Source: CAXMQZ01 sp963719055 (lineage in GTDB: Bacteria > Acidobacteriota > Thermoanaerobaculia > Multivoradales > JAHEKO01). Taken from it: a stretch of 64,000 nucleotides of DNA. Positions within the stretch are counted from its first letter, which is position 1. Each line of letters opens with the position of its first letter. Position numbers and translations under genes: made by a program. Below the pieces are notes generated by a model. The model saw only the letters and a program-made list of their open reading frames with translations, made no database searches and was not told the origin of the DNA. Below, piece after piece: positions 36,078 through 45,713 of the stretch. The stretch covers positions 186,001 through 250,000 of the forward strand of contig CAVRAU010000023.1 in assembly GCA_963719055.1 (NCBI GenBank), read 5' to 3'.

Positions 36078-38274
36078 TCAGAGCTGCTCGAGGTTGGCGT
36101 ATTTGGCGATGAGCTTGCGTTTGCCGGCGCGGTCGAAGAAGACGGTGATCTTGGCGGTGTCGCCGTCACCTTCGTAGGCCATCACGACGCCTTCTCCCAG
36201 GGTCGGATGACGGACGCGCCGGCCACGGCCAAAGTCACCGTCTGCATCCGGCAGAATCTCCACTTCGGCAGGCTTCCGGCGACCGAAGAAGGAGTAGGCG
36301 CCGGCCGTGCGTTGGTCGTAGAAGAGCTCGGGACTTTCGCTGACTTCCAACTTGTCTTGCGGTAACTCCAGCAGAAACGGCGACTCCTCCTGATTCTGAT
36401 AGCGGCCCGCGATGCGTCGCCGTCGACAAGAGGACAGGAATAGCCTTTCCTTGGCGCGGGTCATACCCACATACAGCAATCGTCTCTCTTCCTCGATCTC
36501 ATCCTGCGAGCCACCGCTGTTGAAGTGCGGCAGCAAGCCATCTTCGAGACCCGACAGCACCACGGTCCGGAACTCCAGTCCCTTGGCACTGTGCAAGGTC
36601 ATCAGTGAAATACCCTGCTCCCGACGCCAGTTGTCGAGATCGCTCACCAGGGAAATGTGATCGAGGAATGCGGTCAGCAGATCTTCCTCGGTGGACCACT
36701 CCGACCCTTCGGTGAACTCCTGCGCGGCGGTCAAAAATTCGCGGATGTTCTCCCGTTTGGCCTGCTGATCCGGCTCATCTGCGGCAAAGAGGTCCAGGTA
36801 CTTGGTTCTTTCGAGAAGATGGTCGAGCAAGAATGGGAAGGGGTGCTTCCTCGGCCTCCTTCTGCAGCTCCTGGATCAGCTGGCGGAACTTCTCCAAGGC
36901 CTTGGCACTACGGGGCGGAAAGCTCGACAACTCCGAATGGCACAGAGCATCCCATAGGGAACGCCCCATTTCGGCGGCATTTTGATCCAGCAGGTTCTGC
37001 GTCGCCTTGCCGATTCCCCTGGGCGGTTGGTTGAGAATTCTGAGCAGTGAAAAATTGTCCTGGGGATTGCGCAGGACGCGTAGATAGGCCACCAGATCCT
37101 TGATCTCCGCCCGCTCGTAGAACCGCACCCCACCGACCAGCTGATAGGGAATCTGACGACGGTTGAGCTCCTCCTCGAAGGCCCGGGTCTGGGCGTTGGT
37201 CCGGACCAGCACAGCCATGTCGCTCAACGGACAGGTTCCCTGCAAATCCTCCAGCGTGTTCAGGGTCCACTTGGCCTCGTCCTGCTCGTCACGAGCCTTG
37301 TACAGCTCCACCGGCTCGCCCTGCCCGGAATCGGTCCACAACCGCTTGCCCCGCCGCTTCTCGTTGTGCTCGACCAGATCACCGGAGAGCGTCAGGATGT
37401 TCTGCGTCGATCGATAGTTGCGCTCCAGAGCTCGCACGGTGGCCTTCGGGAAGCCGGCCTCGAAATTCAGTACGTTGTCCAGATCCGCTCCTCGCCATCG
37501 ATAGATCCCCTGATCTTCGTCGCCTACGGCTGTCAGGTTGCCGTCGTCCCCTACCAACTCGTGCACCAGACGCATCTGCGCATGGTTGGTGTCCTGGAAT
37601 TCATCCACCAACAGATAATCGATGCGCTGGCGCAGACGGTTGCGCAGCTCGGGCTCATCGGTGATCAAACGGACAGCCAAACGCAGCATGTCGTCGAAAT
37701 CGACGCCCGAGGAATCCCGCAGCATGTTCTGATAGCGGCCATAGGCCTTGGCCACCTGCCGCTCGAAGAAATTGTCCGCGGCCGCCGCGTAGGTTTGCGG
37801 ATCCATGAGCCGATTCTTGGCACTGCTGATGGTTCCCAGCACGACCCGCGGCGCGAACGCTGTCTCCGAGAGGTTCTCGGCTTTCAGCGCTTTCTTGACC
37901 AACGAGATCTGGTCATTGGAATCGAAAATCGCGAAATCCGACTTCAGCCCCACCAACGAGCCGTGCCGGCGGAGCAGCCGCAACGCGAATCGATGAAAGG
38001 TGCCGACGAAGGTCGGTAGGGGATGAAGCTGGACCAACCGCTCCACGCGTTCCTGCATCTCGCCAGCTGCCTTGTTGGTGAAGGTCACCGCCACAATGGA
38101 GGCGGGCTCGACTCCACGCTCATGGATCAACCAGGCAATGCGATAGGTGATCACCCGCGTCTTGCCCGAGCCGGCGCCAGCGAGAACCAGCTGGGGCCCG
38201 TCACCGTGCGTCACCGCAGCTAGCTGTTCGGGATTGAGCTCGCCTTCGAGATCGAGGCGGACGAAGGCAGACAT
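36078..38274 (-). CDS. UvrD/PcrA-type superfamily 1 DNA helicase, frameshifted
   Basis: ATP-driven 3'-5' helicase for repair and replication restart. From the ATG at 38274: LNPEQLAAVTHGDGP, Walker A AGAGSGKT, TFTNKAAGEM, DEFQDTN (Walker B), GDEDQGIYRWRGAD, and RNYRSTQNILTLS. A frameshift near 36835-36845 joins to the C-terminal frame with LMTLHSAKGLEFRTVVL, EEERRLLYVGMTRAKERL and a C-terminal tudor-like GRRVRHPTLGEGVVMAYEGD. The joined length of about 731 residues matches PcrA. It is 16 bp after glmS. UvrD versus PcrA cannot be told apart here. Confidence 0.92.
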
Positions 38275-38290
38275 AGGATTCGAGACCTGC

Positions 38291-40114
38291 CTACTCGACG
38301 GTGACGCTCTTGGCCAGATTGCGCGGCTGATCGACATCGGCGCCACGTCGGACCGCGACGAAATAGGCGAATAGCTGCAACGGGATCACATTGACGATGG
38401 GTTGTAGCAGCTCGGTTAGCTTGGGTACCCGAATGATTTCGTCGGCCACCTTCTCCACTTCCGCATCCGCTCTGTCGGTCAGCGCGATGACGACGCCATC
38501 CCGAGCCTTGACCTCCTGCATATTGCTGCAGACTTTTTCGAAGACGCGATCGCCCGTGGCGATGGCGACCACGGGGAAGTCCTCGTCGATCAGGGCGATG
38601 GGTCCATGCTTCATCTCCCCGGCCGGATAGCCCTCCGCGTGGCTGTAGGAGATCTCCTTGAGCTTCAGGGCGCCTTCCAGCGCCACCGGATAGTTGATTC
38701 CGCGGCCCAGATAGAGAAAGTCGTCGCTACGATGATAACGACGGGCCAGCCGCTCGATGGCTCTCTCCTGATGCAGGATCTCGTCAGCTGCCAGGGGTAT
38801 GTGTGCCAGTCCTGACAGATGTTGGCGTTCGATTCCCAGCCCGCGCTGCTGGCGCAGGTACAGGGCGAACAGATACAGAGCCACCAGCTGAGTGGTAAAG
38901 GCCTTGGTCGACGCCACACCGATCTCGGGGCCGGCGTGGGTATAGATACACCCATCGCTGATTCGCGTCACCTGGCTGCCCAGAACGTTGCAGATCGCAT
39001 ACAGGCTGGCACCCTTTTCGCGGGCGGCTTCCATGGCCGACAGCGTGTCCGCCGTTTCCCCCGACTGAGAGATGCCGAGAGCCAGCACGCCTTCGTCCAC
39101 CACCGGATCGCGATATCGATACTCGGAACCGTAGTCCACCTCGACCGGAATTCGGACCAGCTCTTCAATGAGAAACTTGCCCACCAACCCGGCATGCCAA
39201 GAAGTTCCACAGGCCAGCAGGTGCACACGCTCGATCCCGCGTGCCGCCTCCGGACTGATCTCCAAAGTGCCAAAGTCCACCTGTAGCTTCTCGAAGTCCA
39301 CACGACCGGCGAAGGTGTCCTGGATGGCCTGGGGCTGATCGTGAATCTCCTTCAGCATGAAGTGCTTGTAGCCACCCTTCTCGACCTGGATGGGATCCCA
39401 GTCGAGCCGCACCACCTGCCGTTCCACGACCTCCCCTTCCCGGTCCCAGATCTCCAGGCCCCGGGGACTGATACGTCCCAGGTCGCCGTTCTCCAGGAAG
39501 ATCACATTCTTGGTGTACCGCAGCACGGCCGCCGGATCGGAGGCGAGAAAGTACTCGTCCTCGCCCACCCCGAAGACCAGTGGCGGGCCCTGCCGTGCCG
39601 CCAGGATCTCTGGCTCGTCCGACTCGGTGGAGACCACCGCGATGGCAAAGAGGCCCTCGAGCTCCTGCATCGCCGATCGCATGGCCGCCCGAAGATCTCC
39701 ATCGAGATGGGAGCTGATCAGGTTGGCCACCACTTCGGTGTCGGTGTCGGATGAGAACTCCCAGCCCTCACCCATGAGCCGCTCCTTGAGCGGCAGGAAG
39801 TTCTCGATGATGCCGTTGTGGATCAGCGCCAACTGTCGACGCGAGTCGACAATGGGGTGGGCGTTGCGCTCCAAGGGTGCTCCATGGGTCGCCCAGCGAG
39901 TGTGTCCCAGCCCATAGGTTCCACTCAACGGCTCGCTGTCCAGCTTGCGGACCAGGTTCTCGAGTTTGCCTTCGGCCCGGGAGGCCAGCAGCTTCCCATC
40001 CTTCAACACCACGACTCCGGCCGAGTCATAGCCCCGATAGGCCAGGGTCTGCAATCCCTCGAGCAACAAGGGAACCACGTCACGTTTTCCGATATAGCCG
40101 ACAATGCCACACAT
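38291..40114 (-). CDS. glmS: glutamine-fructose-6-phosphate aminotransferase
   Basis: First enzyme of UDP-GlcNAc synthesis: makes glucosamine 6-phosphate from fructose 6-phosphate and glutamine. The 607 residues begin MCGIVGYIGKRDV with the nucleophile Cys (residue 2 before Met removal). The glutaminase half has GLGHTRWATHG; the two SIS domains have CGTSWHAGLVG, ALGISQSGETADTL, and the end is DQPRNLAKSVTVE. Follows glmU by 10 bp. No glmS ribozyme is recognisable in the short gap. Confidence 0.98.
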   Translation of the reverse strand: MCGIVGYIGKRDVVPLLLEGLQTLAYRGYDSAGVVVLKDGKLLASRAEGKLENLVRKLDSEPLSGTYGLGHTRWATHGAPLERNAHPIVDSRRQLALIHNGIIENFLPLKERLMGEGWEFSSDTDTEVVANLISSHLDGDLRAAMRSAMQELEGLFAIAVVSTESDEPEILAARQGPPLVFGVGEDEYFLASDPAAVLRYTKNVIFLENGDLGRISPRGLEIWDREGEVVERQVVRLDWDPIQVEKGGYKHFMLKEIHDQPQAIQDTFAGRVDFEKLQVDFGTLEISPEAARGIERVHLLACGTSWHAGLVGKFLIEELVRIPVEVDYGSEYRYRDPVVDEGVLALGISQSGETADTLSAMEAAREKGASLYAICNVLGSQVTRISDGCIYTHAGPEIGVASTKAFTTQLVALYLFALYLRQQRGLGIERQHLSGLAHIPLAADEILHQERAIERLARRYHRSDDFLYLGRGINYPVALEGALKLKEISYSHAEGYPAGEMKHGPIALIDEDFPVVAIATGDRVFEKVCSNMQEVKARDGVVIALTDRADAEVEKVADEIIRVPKLTELLQPIVNVIPLQLFAYFVAVRRGADVDQPRNLAKSVTVE

Positions 40115-40124
40115 TTCAGATGGC

Positions 40125-41513
40125 CTACTTTCCTTTCCGTCGTCGAAATCGTCGCGCCCAGTCGGCGATGTTCCGCTGTGTCGAGCGCTCTACGGCCAGC
40201 GACCCAGCAGGAACGTCTTTGGATACGACAGAGCCGGCCGCTGTCATGGCCTCGTCTCCGATGTCTACCGGAGCCACCAACATGGTATCGCTCCCAATGA
40301 ACACGCGACGACCAATGCGGGTCGGTGACTTCTTCCGCCCATCGTAGTTGCACGTCACAACCCCGGCGCCGATGTTCGAGCCCTCACCCACGACGGCATC
40401 CCCAATGTAGGCCAGATGATTGACCTTGACCCCTTTGCCGAGCTCCGAGTTCTTGATCTCGACAAAATTCCCGACCTTCGCACCCTCGGCAACGACAGCC
40501 CCCGGACGCAGCCGAGCGAACGGCCCGATCTGACACCTCGCGGCGATGTCCGCGCCTTCTAGCACCGAGTAGGGGGCGATCCGGGTCCCGTCTCCCACCG
40601 ACACATCGCGGAGCCACACACCCTGCTCGAGCGTACAGCCCTCACCGATGGAAGTGTTGCCGAGCAACGATGCGCCGGGATGAACGACCGTATCTGGGCC
40701 CACGCTGACGGCGGCCTCGATCGTTGTGCTCTCCGGATCGAGGATGCTCACACCGACCTGCATCAGCCCTTCGGCATGACGGTGCAAGAGCGCCCGGTGA
40801 GCACGCCCCAGATCGGCTCGGTCGTTGACGCCCCATGATTCGGCTGGGTCGGCCAGCTCGACGAGCCGGATCGGCTTGCCCTGTTGCGCCGCCGCATTGA
40901 GGGCATCGGTCAGATAGAGCTCGCCCTTGACGTTGTCCGGCTCCAGGAGCCTGAGGAAATCAAAGATGTCCGGTGTCGGCAAGGCATAGAGCCCGGCATT
41001 GACCCTGCCGATGGCCAGCTCTTGTGGCGCCGCATCCGAGGCTTCGACAATTCCGCCAAGGCTGCCATCCGCGGCCGTCAGGACACGCCCCAGGGATCCA
41101 GGATCGTCCAGATCGGCCACAGCCATCGAGGCCCAGCCTTCCCGGGCTGCCTCCACGAGCCGCCTCAGGGTGGTCGCACTGAGCAGGGGAACATCACCCG
41201 ACAAGACCAGCATGATTCCCGGATCGCGCACTGCCGATTCCGCCTGGGCCAGAGCATGCCCGGTGCCTTTCTGTTCCTCCTGCAGAACCCAGGTGACCTC
41301 CTCCCCGCTGAAGACTTCTCGCACTTTCTCGGCACCGTGACCGATCACCACCGCGATGTCCTCGCAACCGGCGGATCTGGCCGCCCGCAGGACCCAGTCC
41401 AACATCGGCCGACCGGCTGCCGGATGAAGGACCTTGGGCAACGAGGAACGCAACCGCGTACCCTGCCCGGCAGCCAGGACGACTGCCAGGATCTTCTGCC
41501 CCGGTTGGGTCAT
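40125..41513 (-). CDS. glmU: bifunctional GlcNAc-1-P uridyltransferase / GlcN-1-P acetyltransferase
   Basis: Last two steps of UDP-GlcNAc synthesis. The 462 residues have the N-terminal pyrophosphorylase motif VVLAAGQGTRLRSSLPKVLH, LSGDVPLL, and then the left-handed beta helix with hexapeptide repeats (IGPFARLRPGAVVAEGAKVG; GVVTCNYDGRKK), including the catalytic His in VNHLAYIGDAVVGEG. Overlaps yvcK by 4 bp. Intact. Confidence 0.98.
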   Translation of the reverse strand: MTQPGQKILAVVLAAGQGTRLRSSLPKVLHPAAGRPMLDWVLRAARSAGCEDIAVVIGHGAEKVREVFSGEEVTWVLQEEQKGTGHALAQAESAVRDPGIMLVLSGDVPLLSATTLRRLVEAAREGWASMAVADLDDPGSLGRVLTAADGSLGGIVEASDAAPQELAIGRVNAGLYALPTPDIFDFLRLLEPDNVKGELYLTDALNAAAQQGKPIRLVELADPAESWGVNDRADLGRAHRALLHRHAEGLMQVGVSILDPESTTIEAAVSVGPDTVVHPGASLLGNTSIGEGCTLEQGVWLRDVSVGDGTRIAPYSVLEGADIAARCQIGPFARLRPGAVVAEGAKVGNFVEIKNSELGKGVKVNHLAYIGDAVVGEGSNIGAGVVTCNYDGRKKSPTRIGRRVFIGSDTMLVAPVDIGDEAMTAAGSVVSKDVPAGSLAVERSTQRNIADWARRFRRRKGK

Positions 41514-42473
41514 CGAGGCTCGTCCTCATAGGCGAGGTCGAGAATCGCCCGGCTGAGCTTGGCTGGATCGTGGCGCACGAGAGGTCCATCCGCCAGCAGA
41601 TCCTTCTCCACCACCGCCACTCCCCGCGCTTGTATCGCTGCCCGGTCCACGACTACCGGCTGCGCGCCCTCTTGCTCGTAGGCAGGCAGTCGATCCGCAG
41701 GAACCGGGCCGCAATTTACCAAGACGATATCCACCACACCCTCGCCTGCGTACTTTTCGATCGCGTCGAGATGAGCGATTCCGTCCATACCATCGGTCTC
41801 TCCCGGCTGGGTCATCAGATTCAAGGGCAGGACGATCTTGCCCCGACTGTTGTGCAGCGCGGTGCCGATGCCCGGAATCAGCAGATTGGCCACGATGGAT
41901 GTGTAGAGTGAGCCCGGACCGAGAAGCACCAGGTCCGCCTCCTCGATGGCTCGACAGCCGGTGGAAAGGCGGGTGGCTCAGCCGGCTCCAGGCTCAGCTC
42001 CCGCAGCGGCTCACCCGACTCGCCTATCGCCGACTCTCCATCGTACTTGCGCCCCGATCGCCCTGTCGCCCTGAGATGCAAATCGGTGAGGGTGGCGGGC
42101 AAGATCCGACCGCGTACCGACAAGACGGATTCGGCGGTCAGGATCGCCTGGTAGAAGTCGCCTGTGATGCCGTCGAGCGCGGCCAGGAACAGGTTGCCAA
42201 AAGAATGGCCCGACAGTCCCTCGCCTTCCCCGAATCTGTATTGGAACAGCCTCGCGAGCAGATCCTCGTCATCGGCCAGAGCCACGATGCAGCTGCGGAT
42301 ATCTCCCGGCGGCAAGACACCAAAATCCCTACGCAAGCGACCTGACGATCCGCCGTCGTCGGTAACCGCGACGACCGCAGTCAGCTCGGCCAGCTCGTGG
42401 CCCACATGATGCTTGAGACCGCGCAGAAGATTGCCCAGTCCGGTACCACCACCAATGGTGGTCAGGGCTACAT
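41510..42473 (-). CDS. yvcK: YvcK/CofD-like gluconeogenesis and cell-shape factor, frameshifted
   Basis: YvcK proteins bind UDP-GlcNAc and are needed for normal shape and peptidoglycan synthesis on gluconeogenic carbon. Recognised by TIGGGTGLGNLLRGLK, VAVTDDGGSSGRLRRDFG, PPGDIRSCIVALA and SGHSFGNLFLAAL in one frame; a break near 41957 leads to AIEEADLVLLGPGSLYTS, LMTQPGETDGM in the next. The start is unclear: an ATG at 42473 behind GAAGAG is placed right but is out of frame by one base with TTIGGGTG, so a second indel at the start is likely. Placed directly before glmU, whose product makes its ligand. Confidence 0.88.
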
Positions 42474-42484
42474 CAGCTCTTCTT

Positions 42485-43111
42485 TCAGTAGAAGAGTTGT
42501 CTGTATTCCGGGTCTTCTCGGAGAGCAGCGAAATCGGCGTCGTGGAAGGCATGAATCCGGTTCTTCGGATTGAGCTCGATGGCCAGGGAAAGAAAACTGC
42601 CGGCCTTCTCAAATTCGTCCGTCAGCGAGTAGATGGATGCCGCCAGGTAGGCAAAGCGCTCGTCCTTGCTCTGCCGGCCGCCGGCGCTGCAGATGGCCAG
42701 GGCCTCAACGAAGTTTCCCCGATTGCGCTCGTAGACCGCGTTCAAGAAGGGATCATCGCTACCCGGATCGTCCTTACTGAGCTTCTCCTTGCAGGTTCTC
42801 AGGTTGCGACGAGCCAGACCTTCGAGATCCGTCTCTCCGCACTCTTCGACTACCCGCTCGAAATTCTTCGCCGCTTCGCGCCATTTTCCCTGATGTAGGG
42901 CTTTGAGACCCCGCTCGTAGTCATCGAGCAGCGGATTCCGCGGTCTCTGCACATAGCCATGACCGTCTTTGGATGCCAGCTGTAGAGTCTTGAGCTTCTC
43001 GATCACTTCTTCGGGCTGAGTGCGAAAACGCTCTGTCAACTCGCTCAGGAGCCTGACCTTGGAATAGCGTTTCAGATAGGTGATCTCCTGCGGTTTCCAG
43101 CGCTTTGCCAT
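42485..43111 (-). CDS. TPR-type protein of the mgl cluster
   Basis: A 208-residue soluble protein. Residues 1-50 look like a Myb/HTH-like unit (WKPQEITYLKRYSKVRLLSEL, then EEVIEKLKTLQL). Then come TPR-type helices (YERGLKALHQGKWREAAKNF; AYLAASIYSLTDEFEKAGSFL) and a conserved end IHAFHDADFAALREDPEY. Placed between mglA and yvcK, 16 bp after mglA, so likely an adaptor of the polarity or envelope machinery; that is inference. Confidence 0.75.
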   Translation of the reverse strand: MAKRWKPQEITYLKRYSKVRLLSELTERFRTQPEEVIEKLKTLQLASKDGHGYVQRPRNPLLDDYERGLKALHQGKWREAAKNFERVVEECGETDLEGLARRNLRTCKEKLSKDDPGSDDPFLNAVYERNRGNFVEALAICSAGGRQSKDERFAYLAASIYSLTDEFEKAGSFLSLAIELNPKNRIHAFHDADFAALREDPEYRQLFY

Positions 43112-43127
43112 CTAGACCCGACTCTTC

Positions 43128-43712
43128 CTATTTCTTTCGCAGTTCCAAGAGTATCTGCTTGGCGACATTCTTCAAGGTATCGAAGACACCGACTCCCTGA
43201 GTGGCGATACCGATAAACGTGGGCTCGCGCTTGAAATTGAGCATGCGGTACATCTCGTCTACCGGCATGACGCTGGGCAGATCGCGCTTGTTGAATTGCA
43301 GAGCGTAGGGAATCGACCGCAGATCGAATCCGTGCTCCTCGAGATTCTCTTCCAGGTTGCGGATGGATTCGATATTGGCTTCCATCCGATCGACCTGGCT
43401 GTCGGCGACGAAAACGACCCCATCTACGCCCTTGAGAATCAGTTTGCGACTGGCGTCGTAGAAGACCTGACCTGGCACGGTGTACAGATGGAACCGCGTG
43501 GTGAAACCCCGAATCGTACCCAGATCGAGCGGCAGAAAATCGAAGAACAGGGTGCGGTCCGCTTCCGTCGCCAGCGAGATCATCTTGCCCCGGCGATCTG
43601 GGGCGGTCTTGTTGAAGATGTGTTGGAGATTGGTCGTCTTACCGCCCAGACCGGGACCGTAGTACACGATCTTGCAGTTGATTTCCTTGGCGGCGTAATT
43701 GATGAAAGTCAT
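43128..43712 (-). CDS. mglA: MglA-type small Ras-like GTPase
   Basis: Polarity GTPase. The 194 residues show FINYAAKEINCKIVYYG and the P-loop GPGLGGKTTN (K25), the switch region FFDFLPLDLGTIRGF, VPGQVFYDASRKLIL in place of the usual DxxGQ, and the base-specificity motif QFNKRDLP. In Myxococcus, MglA-GTP sets the leading pole for motility; homologues are found in many non-motile bacteria too. Its GAP, MglB, is the gene before it, 46 bp away. Intact. Confidence 0.95.
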   Translation of the reverse strand: MTFINYAAKEINCKIVYYGPGLGGKTTNLQHIFNKTAPDRRGKMISLATEADRTLFFDFLPLDLGTIRGFTTRFHLYTVPGQVFYDASRKLILKGVDGVVFVADSQVDRMEANIESIRNLEENLEEHGFDLRSIPYALQFNKRDLPSVMPVDEMYRMLNFKREPTFIGIATQGVGVFDTLKNVAKQILLELRKK

Positions 43713-43758
43713 GGTTCGGGACCCGTCTTACCAGAGCTCGTCTCAGACTACCTACTGC

Positions 43759-44254
43759 CTACTCACTAAAGAGGGAGTCGATGTCCTCGTCCGTAATCTC
43801 GGCAAATGGGCTCGCCTGAACCTGACCACTGGGCCCCCTGCCCTCTTTCCGCGTCATTTCTTCGAAAATTTCGTCCATCTCCACGCTGGCGCGCTTGACC
43901 CGCAAACGCACGAGACCGAGGGATGACCGCTCGTCGAAGATCACCAACAGAGATGGCACGTCGAGCCACGATGGAGATGTGGATATGGTCCCTTTGACCC
44001 TCGTGAAAAAGCACGGAGAACTCTCGCTCCCCGATCAACTTGGCCAAGCCATCGGTAGCCGCCACATTACCCGCGGTCAGGGAAGCCAGTGATGTCGTGT
44101 CGAACTCCTCGACCTCACCGGCAGCTGCGATTTGCTGACCGTTCTTGTCGATCAGAAAGACCGCCCTGGCGTTCGAGTCGTAGCGCAGGCGTCGCAGGGC
44201 CGCTTCGAGGCGGTCGAACTCCTCCTCGTAGACCTCCATGTAAGCTGTCGGCAT
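43759..44254 (-). CDS. mglB: MglB-type Roadblock/LC7 GTPase-activating protein, frameshifted
   Basis: Roadblock-fold activator of MglA. Start: GAGAGG is 6 bases upstream of the ATG at 44254 (ATG at 44260 touches it and is less likely). The first frame gives EEFDRLEAALRRLRYDSNA, AVFLIDKNGQQIAAAGE and FSVLFHEGQRDHIHISIV. A one-base break near 43957 leads to PSLLVIFDERSSLGLVRLRV, the last strand and helix, and a tail ending DIDSLFSE. About 164 residues, close to family length. Probable promoter at 44281-44309. Confidence 0.9.
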
Positions 44255-44280
44255 CGGCATCCTCTCTGGGGCAGCGCGAA

Positions 44281-44309
44281 AGTATCACACGACCATTTTC
44301 AGCAATCAA
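44281..44309 (-). promoter_or_regulatory. putative promoter of the mglB-mglA operon
   Basis: On the minus strand TTGATT (44309-44304), 17 bases, GATACT (44286-44281), a good sigma-70 match 27 bp before the mglB start, in an AT-rich stretch. Confidence 0.55.
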
Positions 44310-44347
44310 AGGATTGATTCTAAGTCATTTCCTGTCAAGGTAAAAAG

Positions 44348-45275
44348 TCACTCCTCGCCCAGGCCCACCACATAGTAGCTACCCGAGCGATCATCCCGCT
44401 CCAAACGGATGACTTCGTGGCGCTCGGCATCTTCCAAAAGATCGGTGAACGTGGCATACCCGAGCCCGGAAAGATCGAGCTCCGGTTGCCGACGGCGCAT
44501 CTCCTGCTTCAGTGTCGAACCCCAGAGGATGCCCTCGCTTCCCGGCTCCAGACTCTTGATGGTTTCCACCAGCAGAGTGAAGACCGGCTGTTGTTCTGCA
44601 TCGACACCGCTGGCCTCCGGTTCTGGAGTGCTCGGCTGAGAGAGCTCATCGACGTAGAGAAACTCGTCGTACACTGCGGCCAGATCCGCCGCCACGGACT
44701 CACGATGACCGACCCCGATGACCTCGGCCTTCGTCTCTCGGAGCTTTGCCACGAGCGGGGCGAAGTCTCCATTGGCGGAAACGATGATGAACACCTCACA
44801 GGGATCTTTGGAAAAACCGAGCTCCACGGCGTCTATGGCGAGCCTGATTTCAGCGCTTCCACTACCTGACGGCGGCCCTGGTGGAGAATCGACGATCTCC
44901 AGGCCAGCCGCCCGAAGGGCTGTCTCCTGATCGCCGTAGCGCCGCCAGTCACCATAGGCCCTCTTGGCGATGAGGCGCCCTCGGTCCGCCAAACGACCGA
45001 GTATCAGGTCGAGATCGAATTCCTGGGCAAGGCTCTCCGCATCGAAGAAGACGGCGATACGACGCTGATCTGCCGTTTTCCGTCGACCCTTGGCCGCCGG
45101 GCTTCGGCGGCGTCTGCCACCTCGACTCCGCCCCGAGGGGCCTTGGCCGGGAGCCGTCTTCTTCTTCTTGCTTTTCGACCTGCTGCTTTTCCTGGGTCTT
45201 CGGCGCCGGTTTCTTCGCCTTCTCTTCCTTGGCAGGCCCTTCTTCAGCCGGCGGTCGCAACCACCACGGATTCAC
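44348..45275 (-). CDS. NYN-domain / LOTUS (OST-HTH) protein with Lys/Arg-rich N-terminus, frameshifted
   Basis: A GTG at 45275 with GAGGG upstream opens PWWLRPPAEEGPAKEEKAKK; within the A/K-rich stretch near 45160-45170 the frame shifts to a lysine- and arginine-rich linker (SRGGRRRRSPAAKGRRK). The NYN domain follows: RRIAVFFDAESLAQEF, LAIDAVELGF, IIVSANGDFAPLVAKLRE and VIGVGHRESVAADLA, a PIN-like nuclease fold with acidic residues (D of FFD, and D of NGDF). The C-terminus, residues about 230-300, is an OST-HTH/LOTUS domain (FTLLVETIKSLEPGSEGILW, GYATFTDLLEDA). Known in this fold: RNA/DNA binding. Role unknown; precedes mglB. Confidence 0.82.
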
Positions 45276-45307
45276 GTGTCTATTCCCTCCCTAGGCTCAG
45301 TGAAATC

Positions 45308-45713
45308 CTAGCATTCTTGGGCGGTTCGAATCTCGTCCCAACCCGGATATGCCAAAAGATCTTCCTTGTGGAGCATTCGAATCAACTGACCGGCTCTATC
45401 CTCGGCGGGTTCCACCTCTTCTCCGAACTCCACTCGCAGGGCATCCGCCACGTCTGCCACCGACTTCGTGCCGTCGAGGAGTCTCCAGGCCAAACTGCCT
45501 CGCTCGTCCAGGCGTATTCTCCGAACCGCGAGCCAGTAGCGAAGCTTCTCGCCGACTCCTGCCCGCGCCCTTCGGTTTGGGTCGTTCAATGACGACCTTG
45601 CCCTCCACTTCATCCCAGGGCGCCAGACGCACAGGCATCAGCGCCAGCAGATTGATCTCCGCGAGTGCTTTGGCTTTGCGGCGTCGCCTCATGACTGACT
45701 TCGACGTGATCAC
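45308..45713 (-). CDS. PqqD-like (RiPP recognition element-type) protein, frameshifted
   Basis: A small protein of about 134 residues. It starts at a GTG at 45713 that overlaps the OPT stop (GTGA), then RRRRKAKALAEINLLALMPV, PWDEVEGKVVIERPKPKG; a break near 45570 leads to VGEKLRYWLAVRRIRLDERG and the PqqD winged-helix core SLAWRLLDGTKSVADVADAL, FGEEVEPAEDRAGQLIRML. Stand-alone PqqD-type domains bind leader peptides in RiPP pathways, but no precursor, radical SAM or other maturase is next to it. Translationally coupled to OPT. Confidence 0.82.

Noticed and set aside
38275..38290. Ribozyme or regulatory RNA at glmS
   Set aside because: The gap between glmU and glmS is only 10 bp and that after glmS 16 bp; too short for a glmS ribozyme.
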